From: Gymnothorax reevesii
Taxonomy: Eukaryota > Chordata > Actinopteri > Anguilliformes > Muraenidae
DNA length: 64,000 nucleotides
Assembly (NCBI GenBank): GCA_029721435.1
Contig: CM056583.1
Coordinates: 90,568,120 to 90,632,119 of the forward strand
Reading direction: 5' to 3'
How positions within the stretch are numbered: position 1 is the stretch's first letter; the number at the start of each line of letters is the position of its first letter. The translations under genes were made by a program, and so were the position numbers. Of this stretch, positions 41,501 to 50,400 are shown piece by piece. The notes beneath the pieces are model-generated. The model did no database searches, had not been told where the DNA came from, and saw only the letters and a program-made list of their open reading frames with translations.

Positions 41501-42365
41501 TATCAAAATCTTTTTCAACTTTCATGGAATTACACCACTGATCAAACAACTGTTCCTTTAACCTGCCAAATTCAACATGAGTTTGACTGGCTTTCTTGCA
41601 AGAATTCCTAAATTTTTGCCTGTAAGCCTCGGGGACTAATTCATAACCCTTCAGAATGGCAGATTTGACAAAATCATAATCAGCACACTGTTGGACAGAT
41701 AACTGGTTATAGATTTTTCTAGCTTTACCAGTAAGAACACTTTGTAACATCATTGTCCAATGCTCTTTCAGCCATTTCAAATTTTCAGCAATTTTTTCAA
41801 AATGGGTAAAGTATTGGTCAACATCATTTTCTAAGAAAGGAGGAACAAGTCTGATATGTTTAACCACATCAAAATGATCAGAAAGTCCAGAAGATTTTGG
41901 AACAGTACCTGCTTCTATTCTCTTCATTTCCAATTCGTACTGCATTCTTTTTTCTTCTAGTTCTCTCTCCTTCTCCCTCTCCAACCTTCTTTCTTCCATC
42001 TCCATCCTTCTTTCCTCCAGTTCTCTTTCCTTCTCCCTCTCCAGCCTTCTCTCCTCCAGTTCTCTTTCCTTCTCCTTCTCCAACCTTCTCTCTTCCAGCT
42101 CTTTCAGGCGTAGCTGAAATTCAAGTCTTTGCAGCTCCGTTGCAGGCACTTCCACAGCTTTAATTAATTCTGCTGCTTCTTCCCCAAAGATATCTTCATC
42201 GATGAAATGTTGCACCAAAATGTTGAATATTTCTTGTTTCTTCATTGATGACCTCACATCAGATAATCCAAGGGTTGAGGCTATTTGTAGCAAGTCCTTC
42301 TTCTTTGCCAACAAAATTAATTCCTGGGTTGGAGTTTTCAAAAAACTTTCCACATCAAAAGTCAT
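38556..42365 (-). CDS. Gag-protease-integrase-RNase H polyprotein of Gmr1-like element 1
   Basis: A 1269-codon ORF starting MTFDVESFLKTPTQ. Residues about 90-150 are a charged Glu/Arg coiled coil with repeated ELEERRLEREK units. The Gag domain follows (HFDVVKHIRLVPPF, LVPEAYRQKFR), then a CCHC knuckle (CHYCKKQGHLISEC, about 384). Protease has LRDTGSSQSLIL (about 470). Integrase has its HHCC finger (about 700-750, CKSCHTCQ) and DDE core (IDCVGPLPKTRSG, SDQGSNFMSG, YHPESQGALERFH, about 775-890). At about residue 1085 the chain jumps from an acidic linker into the RT-distal GYYRKFCKNF block. The RT palm with its YIDD motif is thus absent without loss of frame. RNase H follows (AVDASDIDAGAVLLQ, STIEKECLAL, SDHNPL), and a small shift truncates its end. 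Cannot self-replicate; would need RT in trans. Confidence 0.93.
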   Translation of the reverse strand: MTFDVESFLKTPTQELILLAKKKDLLQIASTLGLSDVRSSMKKQEIFNILVQHFIDEDIFGEEAAELIKAVEVPATELQRLEFQLRLKELEERRLEKEKERELEERRLEREKERELEERRMEMEERRLEREKERELEEKRMQYELEMKRIEAGTVPKSSGLSDHFDVVKHIRLVPPFLENDVDQYFTHFEKIAENLKWLKEHWTMMLQSVLTGKARKIYNQLSVQQCADYDFVKSAILKGYELVPEAYRQKFRNSCKKASQTHVEFGRLKEQLFDQWCNSMKVEKDFDRMRQLILVEEFKRCVQPDIKTFLEEKQAITLQDVSTLADSYALTHKTSFVQKSTFSKFQSKFQSKTSSNNTSNDSKATSERKPSGEKQSSDSLPSVSCHYCKKQGHLISECYALKKKQQREETKPTALTKRESLVSMVSSPDLLPSVSDPVMEGFEPFITDGSVSLSHDFSSSAPVRILRDTGSSQSLILADILPFSDKSSTQANVLIQGVECGFTSVPLHNVHLKSDLVSGPVTVGVRSSLPFKGIHLLLGNDLAGDKVVLYPIVTDTPLIHQESDSIEEEIPDLYPSCAVTRSMAKKPIQDVADLDFNLADTFIGQSFHQEPSSPEISGKSSDLSLSGHSNDILSRKQLIHEQQQARDLAHLLPQAASEQEATQVPVSFYYKNGVLMRKWRPPDVPADEEWMITHQIVLPKPYRQETLSLAHDNPMSGHLGIKKTLQRVRNHFFWPSMRSDVQEYCKSCHTCQMVGKPNQNIPKARLKPIPAFEEPFSRIIIDCVGPLPKTRSGCEYLLTIMCASTRFPEAIPLRNIKAKTIIKALTKFFCFVGLPKSIQSDQGSNFMSGIFQQVMHELGIKQYRSSAYHPESQGALERFHQTLKNMIRTYCLDIEKDWDEGVHLLLFAAREAVQESLGFSPFELVFGHTVRGPLKLLKEKLLAEDDVPMNLLRYVSDFRNRLSKACDFAKSNLKEAQGKMKARYDLHSKDRSFKTGDKVLALLPVPGNPLRARYFGPYTVFRKVSDLNYIISTPGRRKQKQMCHINMLKEYIDRDTQQKPVNVVNTVELENSEDCDCPLENEPGQVKPVDAKVKVITEFPEPTTKRQLMRFLGMAGYYRKFCKNFSIISEPLTNLLKKNAKFVWDEKCQNSFDQLKAILKNAPVLLSPNFKKEFKLAVDASDIDAGAVLLQEDTDGVDHPVCYFSKKFDKHQKNYSTIEKECLALVLALQHFEVYLTCSATSIKVFSDHNPLTEESKITEMEFTFARV

Positions 42366-42443
42366 GATTGCTGGTTTTTAAACTAGTCAAAAGATTTAAA
42401 ATAATAATCTTCGGTGAATCCAATCTCGGTGGAACCTCCAATT

Positions 42444-42907
42444 TGTTATGACTTGGAAAAATCACAACAAAGAAAACTGAAAAGTACAACTAAAACAAAT
42501 TTATTCTTTAATAAAAAAGTTGTACAAAAAATGATCCACTATTTAAATTCTCTAATAACACTGCCACTATTTGACTGTTGCCAAAACAAAACTCTGGTCT
42601 GCTCTCTTCTGCTGTCTCTCTCTTTGTTGTCTGTCTCCGCTGTGCTTAAAATCACAGCCTTTTTATAGTCTAGCAACCTTCCAGAAAGATCCACAGGATT
42701 CTAGGGATATCCCGCCCCCTCCAAGCAGGAAAGTGCCAGAAGCTTCTAGAAATTACTAGACTTTTCTTAATGATTTTACAAACACGCCACCAGATGGTGC
42801 CAATGAACAAAATAAATATAGCTGACCAGCAAGGCAGCAAAACAGCATGTAACAAATCTTCATTTACAAATGGAATATAATGCTGTACAAAATTATCATA
42901 CATAACA
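42444..42907 (-). mobile_element. 5' LTR of Gmr1-like element 1
   Basis: 464 bp; on the - strand it starts TGTTATGTATGATAATTTTG and ends CAAGTCATAACA. Has a TATAAA-type box (TATAAAAAGG on the - strand) and AATAAA. Followed inward by AATTGGAGGTTCCACCG, the presumed primer-binding site. Confidence 0.95.
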
Positions 42908-42911
42908 GCTA

Positions 42912-43980
42912 TCAAAACTTGATATTGAACTTTGTTGATGGTTTGGCGTCAAGAGTCGATAAAGGCAACCCATGTGTTGGATACGCTGTCTGTACTCATG
43001 AATCTGTGTTGATTGTGGCCCTCTGCACACCAAACATGTGGACCCAATCAGTTTGTCTGACGCGTTTGCAGACAGAGAAGCAACAGCCAAACACACTCTT
43101 GTGTAGCTGTTACACCAATCTGAAGACTCCATATTCATGTGACCTGCTGTGAGCAGAGCATGATGCTGCTCCCCCGCAAGAAAAATGTCAATGGACATCA
43201 CATGGAACACAATACACTGATGACGGGTGGGTAGGACCCAATGGTAAGCCTATGTTACCAACATCCCTCTTCCATATTGCTGTAGGTTTGGTGCATGGGC
43301 AGTGCCATGTACCAAGAGGGGGGGCCAAGGGGTTAATAGATCAAAGTACTATCACTTCTTTACTAAAAAAAAAAAAATTATACACTTAACACCATGTGAA
43401 GGGAAGAGATATGTGTTGATATTGGTATGACTCCTTTCTAGGTGGATAGAGGCCTTCCCAGCCACAGCTATAGATGCAATTACAGTGGCTAAAGTTTTGA
43501 GGGGGAAAATTATTCATAGGTGGGGGATTCCAAAAGCATTATATAGTGATAATGGGCCAGAATTTACAAATTAAGTATCGGCTTGTTGGGAGTAAAATTG
43601 TGAATAGAATTGAAAAAACATTGCACATATCATCCACAATCAGCAGGATTGGCAGAAAGGACTAATGGGACCCTAGAAGCAAAACTGCGCAAAGCCATGG
43701 CTGAGACTAAATAGAACTGGTTGCATGTCTGCCTCTGGCATTAGTTAGCATGAGGATAACCCCACAGCGGGGGTTGGGGGTGTCACCTTATGAAGTAGTA
43801 CATGGGAAACCCTTTGAGTCACCACATTTATTACAGAGAACACAAGTAGAAGAAGCGACTCTGGCAGAATATATGAATAGAATGTTGACTAACGAAAGTG
43901 AGATACGAAATATGATAAGCCAAAAGCCTCTTGTTCCATCACATATGGACGTTTCATCAGGTAGTGTCACTATATGACGA
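42912..43980 (+). pseudogene. Retrovirus-like pol remnant: RNase H and integrase
   Basis: A decayed endogenous pol sequence with several frameshifts and stops. Near 42,930 an FVDG-SRVDKG-like RNase H start appears, then YAVCTHES. From about 43,435 the integrase core reads SRWIEAFPATAID, then GIPKALYSDNGPEFTN, then YHPQSAG-LAERTNGTLE and, in the 43,750 frame, GLGVSPYEVVHGKPFES. These match the integrase DDE core and C-terminal region of retrovirus-type elements (SDNGPxF, HPQS.G..ER.N..L). No env, gag or LTR is recognised. Its upstream part, 37,480-37,806, was separated by the Gmr1-like insertion. Non-functional. Confidence 0.83.
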
Positions 43981-44254
43981 GTTGGAATGAGAATGTGTAC
44001 TCTCACAATATTCTTGTCACTGTGCGATTGTAAATATGCTAAGCTAATATTGACAAATGAATTTTCATAATCTTTATGTCCCTATTCCAAGGAAGACCAC
44101 TTGCCTGTTCTAATATTCTCTGCCCATCTGTGAAGGAATTAAGATTTTAGAGTTTGTAAGATCCTTCCTTGTTCCAGATAGCTCTGTTTTGTCTGCTACA
44201 CCTTATTAACAAACACGCTGTTCCTGGCTGTTTTATTTATACTGCAGAGTAAAT

Positions 44255-44600
44255 TAAACCCCTATTCTAAAATAGTTGGGACAAAGTGTAAATTGTGAAT
44301 AAAATCAAAACGCAATGACTTTCAAATCAAATCAGTCACTATTTTATTCACAATAGAACAGAGATAACATAGCAAGTGTTGAAACTGAGAAATTTTACAA
44401 TTTTATCCACAAAATGAGCTCATTTCAAATTTGATAGCTGCTACAGGTCTAAAAAAAGTTGGGACAGGGGCCTGTTTACCATGATGTAGCATCCCCTCTT
44501 CTTTTTAACACAGTTTGGAGGCGTCTGGGCGTTGAGGAGACACGTTTCTTGAGTTTAGCCATTGGAATTTGATCCCACCCTTGTTCAATACAGGCTTCCA
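44255..44600. repeat. Dispersed fish repeat (partner at 63,716)
   Basis: Shares AGCAAGTGTTGAAACTGAGA, ATCCACAAAATGAGCTCATT, TCAAATTTGATAGCTGC, CAACAGGTC-like and AAAAAGTTGGGACA words with 63,716-63,890. The opening AAAATAGTTGGGACAAAGTG corresponds to TIR-like wording I recall from widespread fish DNA repeats. Superfamily not assigned. Confidence 0.65.
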
Positions 44601-44689
44601 GCTGCTAGAGAGTTTTGTGTCTCCTTTGACGGCCATGTTTGAAATCGGATCGAAACGCCTTGAACAAACTTTGGTGTCCTCATGGGTAG

Positions 44690-44835
44690 GAAGGTACCTG
44701 TCAAGTGTCAGCTTCATGGGCCCAGTGGTTTCAGAGGAGAAGATGTTTACGGACGACGAACGACGATGACAACGAGGAGCGACGAACAAACAGGCCATGA
44801 CATAAGCTCATCTGACTTCATCGTCAGGTGAGCTA
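44690..44835 (+). mobile_element. Fragment of a GACGACGAACGACG-type fish MITE
   Basis: GACGACGAACGACGATGACA is followed by GACATAAGCTCATCTGACTT and TCAGGTGAGCTAAAAA. The AGCTCATCTG / CAGGTGAGCT pair is an inverted terminal motif. The left part is not delimited. Confidence 0.5.
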
Positions 44836-44936
44836 AAAATTCCCAAAAAAAAAAAACAAAATGGATTTTTTTTTTTTAAATGATGATTTTATATATTGAG
44901 TGAAAAAAAGCTATCCAAACCGACCTGAGCCAGTAA

Positions 44937-45021
44937 AGTGGTGTTTTATTGGGCAGTTCACCTCTTTTCCAGTGTATCTTGCTTCCTTGTTCCCTCTGAC
45001 TCATCATTTGCTTATTTTTGT
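44937..45021 (+). repeat. Dispersed repeat, copy B (partner at 3,258)
   Basis: Same orientation as copy A; shared blocks GGCAGTTCACCTCTTTTCCA and TTGTTCCCTCTGACTCAT. Confidence 0.75.
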
Positions 45022-45194
45022 CCTTTGGCTTTGTGGTTTCTCCCTTCCTTCTGTGCTGTGCTGGATTCTGGCCTCTCTAAGCTTAATTGACAATTAACTG
45101 TTTTTAAGTACTAACATTTACTAACATTCACTGAGTGGTGTTTTTTCTTAGATAGGCTTATTACTAATATTACTAATTTAGACAGGGAGTTGAT

Positions 45195-45779
45195 TGTCAT
45201 GATTCCTGCTTTGCTATTTCAAGATCTTGCTGTGGTTTTCTGTTCTAAACATTCATGCTTGCTTCCAAGCTGCGTACTTAATTGGTACTTAAGCTGAGCA
45301 CGCTCATTCTCTTAATGAGCAGGTCATGTCATCCAATCTCTGTCCATGTCTTGATCTTGCCATGCCTCTTGTTTCTGCTTCTCCAGGTGTTGCCCCTCAT
45401 GTGTCCTTGATTTCCAAGCCTTTATCTGGATGCGGTGGAAGTTGGCTGGCAGACAGTGTCTCAAGTTCCCTTGCATGTCAAGTTTCAAGTCTTGTTCAAG
45501 CCTCTTGTCAAGTCTCGTGATTATAGCTCTTGTCTTGTATATATATATATAGCCTTGTTATTTATTTTTCTTGGTCTTCTTGCCTGGAGTTTCCAGTGCC
45601 TTTTGTTTTTTGTCGTTTTTGTATTCTTTTGTTTATAGCTCCGTGTAGCGTACCTTAGTTTGTCTTTTGCAACCCTTTGGGCCGAGTTTTGTTGGCCCTC
45701 GTGCCTGTTTTGCTTTTGTTTTAATAAATTCCATTTTTCCCTTCCACCTCGCGTTTGGTGTCTCTCTGATCCCGCATCA
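45195..45779 (+). mobile_element. Candidate solo LTR, about 585 bp
   Basis: Starts TGTCATGATTCCTGCTTTGC and ends CTCTGATCCCGCATCA, with AATAAA near 45,722 and a GCGTTTGGTGTCTC end. The opening TGTCATG and GCGTTTGG(T/C)GTC ending resemble the sushi LTR candidate at 30,201-30,652. No clear target duplication, so solo LTR versus LTR fragment is unsettled. Confidence 0.5.
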
Positions 45780-46225
45780 CTTGAATAGTTCAAAGTTTAT
45801 AAACTATCAATAAAACTAAAAAGAAACAGTCTTCACTCAACTGAACAGTAGCAATGGATAACAGCAAAGTACAGTAAAAGTAATGATATAGGCGGCATAT
45901 TGGTTAAGAAAAGCAGTTTATTAGAACAAACTAATACATTTTGCCCTTGAACACTGCACTAGCTGCCTGCAGTTATTTTACCATTCAGCTCATGTTATTC
46001 TTTAAATATGAGGTCATCTCCCAAAGATACATGGCAGGGAGAAATATAAACTTAACAATACTGTACACACAGAAGAATAAGTAATAATATGGCTCTTATC
46101 AATGCTGGTCAACATTTAACAAATCACACAACAGTCACCATTAACGCAACTGTTGACTACAGTAGAAGTCTTTGTGCTTTATGTTTTATCAGTTTCATGA
46201 AAAATGTAAAATTTCTTTACTAACT
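45780..46225. other. Unassigned AT-rich sequence
   Basis: No gene-like frame or repeat recognised. Confidence 0.35.
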
Positions 46226-46775
46226 TTTAACCCCTTTCTGCAAAAGCCAAATTTGGCTATTTATGGGTTACCCACTTTAATGCTTTATAATTCAAGATTC
46301 AAGCTTCATAAAGAGGAAAAATGTGGCTCAATTCAGAAAAGACACTTAACAGCATTTAGAATTACATTGTATTTCAGTTTATTTTCATGATTTTGGAAGA
46401 GAAAATGAGCTGCAAACATAAAAAATCTTCATGAGAATTCACCATTGAAACTGCAAAAAAAAATAATTCTGAGGATTGAAAAACTGCTGGGGCTTATAAC
46501 TTTACCTTTCTGGTATCATAAACTCCTTGAGCACAAGTAAAATTCATCTTCAACATTACATTCTAGATTACCTACATGCTCGTAGCCAAATTATACAGCT
46601 ACCCAAGTGTGTCCCCAAAGTCTCAAAATCATGTACTGTCAAATCATAAAAAAATCATGTATTTAACACAAAGTTTTAAGGCATGAAATTTAATAGGAAC
46701 AAATGATTTTCTAGTTGAGTTTAGTATGAATTTATCAATATCAGTGCAGATGAATATCAACTGAAACATTGACAT
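46226..46775 (+). repeat. Dispersed repeat, copy B (partner at 4,045)
   Basis: Same block order as copy A. The starting TTAACCCCTTTCTGCAAAAG hints at a TTAA-targeting (piggyBac-type) family, but no matching right end is found. Confidence 0.72.
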
Positions 46776-46885
46776 GTAACTACATATCAACTAATGATGC
46801 AACTTCTGCTTTACTGGCTGTTGGTTGAATCCATGTTACTTGTCTGTTGAAGTTTTGTTGAATGTCAACTGTTATGGCCCCAATT

Positions 46886-47348
46886 TGTTATTACATTTAC
46901 ACAACAGCAACAGCAAGGGATGACAGACACAATTTAAAACTTAAACACATTTAATTAACAGACAAAGACTAACACTAACCTACGCTACTGACCAAGATTA
47001 ATTAATAACAAGAAAAAAAATATATTTACAGTCCCTTGGTGATGTCCTGGGTGAGGAAACTGCTCAAACAGGCAAAAATCCCACAAAAGCAACTTCACAG
47101 GTCTTGAACAGAAATGGCAGGTCTGGTCACATGTATCCTTCTTCTTGCAATTTCTCCTCGTACTCTACTGTCTCAATTCTTTTCTTTATATACTCTTTTG
47201 CAGACCCCACCCACATTTAGACCTCTTTTTTTTACTTTTCGGGGACTTGCCCCAGACATGTCCAGGACATGTCTAAACATAGCTCCAGTCTGAGCTGAAT
47301 TAAAGAAAAGGTAAATACTGCCATCCAGTGGCCTATATTCACATTACA
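46886..47348 (-). mobile_element. LTR of Gmr1-like element 2
   Basis: 463 bp; on the - strand it starts TGTAATGTGAATATAGGCCA, directly after the polypurine-like TTTTGGAATGGAGG, and ends ATGTAATAACA. Oddly, the outside flank (46,870-46,885) reads AATTGGGGCCATAACA on the - strand, in the same place and form as the primer-binding site that follows the 5' LTR in element 1. So this LTR has a primer-site-like sequence on what should be its outer side. Confidence 0.8.
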
Positions 47349-47487
47349 CCTCCATTCCAAAAGGGAAAAATTTTGACTCATAAAGGCAAAATTTTTCTTT
47401 TCAATACAAAATGGTTAAGTGAACACTTGTCTACATATACACATATCATACAATATTCAAATAAACACGTGATATATATATACATAT

Positions 47488-50400
47488 TCAAACACGGGAT
47501 AAGCAATCAGCAATTACATTGTCTGTACCCTTTACATGCTTAATTTCCAAGTCAAACTCCTGTAAAATCAAACTCCAATTCAACAATCTCCGATTCTTGT
47601 TTTTCATCTTACTCAAAAACATTAACGGATTGTGGTCTGTGTACACAATCATTGGCTTTTGCCCTGTACAAACATAAACATCAAAGTGATGTAAAGATAG
47701 AACCAGAGCCAACAGTTCCTTCTCTATTGTGGAATAGTTCCTTTGGTGGCGATTGAACTTCCTGGAGAAGTATGCCACGGGATGCTCAATGTCATCAGAG
47801 TCACTTCTCTGGAGGAGCACAGATCCACAAGCTTGGTCGCTAGCATCGACCGCGATGGAGAACGGTTTGTTGAAGTCAGGAGATTTTAGCACGGGGAAGT
47901 GACACAGCAGAGACTTCAGGCGATCGAAGGCTCTCTGGCATGCATCATCCCAAGTGAACTTTACGCCTTTCTTCAGTTGGTTAGTTAGACTGAGAGCAAT
48001 CTCAGCAAAGTTCTTGCAGAACTTGCGGTAGTACCCGATCATTCCAAGGAAGCGGCGCAAAGCTTTTTTGTTGTCAGGAACTGGAAAGTCCATGATGGCT
48101 TGGACTTTAGCATTTATGGGTGCCACCTTACCCTGGCCTATGACGTAGCCAAGATAGGTGACAGTAGCACAACCAAAGTCACTCTTGCTCAGGTTAACAG
48201 TCAGGTTAGCCTGGGTCAGGCGCTGGAACAACGTCTCTACATCTTTTAGATGTTCTTCCCAGGAGTCACTCCATGTGATCAGGTCATCGATGTACGCACC
48301 CGTGTGTGGTAATCCGGCGATTGTAGACTGTATCATTCTTTGGAATGTGGCTGGGGCATTTTTCATGCCAAAGGGTAGGACTTCATACTGGTACAATCCA
48401 GATGGTGTGGCAAAAGCAGAGATGCTCTTAGCCCTCTCAGTTAAAGGCACACACCAATAACCTTTCAATAAATCAATCTTGGTCAGAAACTTTGCTTGCC
48501 CTACTCTATCAATACAATCATCAATCCTAGGTATTGGAAACACATCAGTTCTAGTTACACCATTTACTTTGCAATAATCTGTACAGAATCTAGTACTTCC
48601 ATCAGGTTTTGGAACTAGCACACAGGGTGAACTCCAATCTGAGTTGGAGGGTCTGATAATATCATGTTCTAACATGTACTCAACCTCTTTCTCAGCAATC
48701 TTTCTCTTTTCAGGATTCATCCGGTACGGATGCTGTTTTATTGGTTTGGCATCACCAACATCTACATCATGAGAGGCTATAGAAACTCTCTTTGGAACAT
48801 CAGGAAACAGATCCTCATATTTCTTGATCAACCTCTTAAACTGATCTCTCTGTGAGGGTTCTAAGTGCTGGAGTTTTACATCAAGATTTTGCAACACTTC
48901 AGAATTTGACAATTTACATGAAAGAACTTCAGCTTTAACTCTTGGTTCATCATCTTGAAACTCCCCCTCATCTTCACACGTTTCGACCATAGGAGAATCT
49001 GAAGTGACAGCAGCAACCCTAGCATTTCTGTCATGATAAGGCTTTAGCATGTTAATATGACACAATTGTTTTGGTTTTCTCCTATCTGGAGTCTTCACAA
49101 TGTAATTGAGATCATTGAGTTTTGTCAGAATTTCATAAGGACCATGAAATCTAGCCTGCAATGGATTGGACTGCAAGGGAAACAACACAAGGACCTTTTC
49201 TCCTGGTTTAAACTCACGGCTTCTAGCCTTATGATCATACCAAGTTTTCATTTTTCCCTGACTTGATTTCAAGTTCTCTTTGGCAAGGTCACAAGCTGCA
49301 TGCAATCTTTCCTTGAACTTGCTAACATAGTCTAACAGACTGATATGCGGCTCTTTCTCTTGCCTTTGTTCACTCAATAATAGCAAAGGTCCTCTCACTT
49401 CATGACCAAACACTAGCTCAAATGGACTGAATCCAGTAGACTCCTGCACTGCTTCTCTAGCTGCAAACAACAGCAAATGAACCCCTTCATCCCAGTCTTT
49501 CTCATGGTCATAACAATAAGTCCTCATCATTGTCTTGAGAGTGGAATGAAACCGCTCTAAGGCACCCTGACTTTCTGGATGATAGGCACTAGAAAGAATC
49601 TGCTTTGCACCTAGTTCATACACAACCTGCTGAAACACTCCTGAAGTGAAATTGCTACCCTGGTCTGACTGAATTTCCCTGGGAAGGCCAAACAACGTGA
49701 AGAACTTTATCAAAGCCTTCGAGATTGCAGTTGCCTTGATGTTACGTAGAGGTATGGCTTCGGGGAATCTGGTAGATGCACACATGATTGTCAACAAGTA
49801 CTGATTTCCAGATCTAGTCTTGGGTAATGGACCAACGCAATCAACAATGACCCTAGAGAATGGCTCCCCAAATGCTGGGATAGGCTGCAATGGAGCTACA
49901 GGTGGGTCTAACTGGTGTTTCCCAACTACCTGACAAGTGTGACAGGTTTTGCAAAAGTTGGAAACGTCTTTCCGAAGCCCAGGCCAAAAGAAGTGTTTCA
50001 TGATCTTATCAACAGTCTTGTTAACACCAAGATGACCTCCAAAAGGTAAACTATGAGCCATTGTTAAGATCTCATTCCTATAGACCTTCAGAACAACAAT
50101 TTGCCTGACCACTGCCCAATCTGCATTGGCAGGGATATCAGGAGGGCGCCACTTCCGCATCAACACACCATCCTTGAGATAATACCCAACTGGAACTGCG
50201 TCTATTTCTTTATCAGGAAGGGCTCTCCTCTTTAGTACACAAATTTCAGGATCATTAGTTTGCTCCTCAATCAACCGCTTTCTGGACAGAGACAAGTCTC
50301 CAGACACATCAGAATCACTAGACCCATCCGGCTGGCTGAATAGAGAACTGATAAAAGTATCTGATAAGTCCTCAAACGGAGAAACCATAGTAGGCCAATC

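Larger units (their letters stand above)
37823..42907 (-). mobile_element. Gmr1-like Ty3/gypsy retrotransposon 1, young but RT-deleted
   Basis: Complete LTR-to-LTR element (5.1 kb) with 4-bp GCTA target duplications (37,819-37,822 and 42,908-42,911). A primer-binding-like TGGAGGTTCCACC follows the 5' LTR and a polypurine tract precedes the 3' LTR. LTRs are over 99 percent alike, so insertion is recent. One ORF has the order Gag, protease, integrase, then RT-connection/RNase H. Integrase upstream of RT is known from the deuterostome Gmr1 group of gypsy elements (first noted in cod), and is otherwise a Ty1/copia arrangement. It interrupts an older retrovirus-like remnant. Confidence 0.95.

Noticed and set aside
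41897..42163. Pro/Ser/Phe-rich + strand ORF
   Set aside because: Antisense shadow of the Glu/Arg coiled coil in the Gmr1-like Gag; the same applies to 51,867-52,061.
45195..45779. Possible spliced host gene in open frames near 45,326-45,638
   Set aside because: Better explained as an LTR-like unit with TG...CA ends and AATAAA; frames lack domains.
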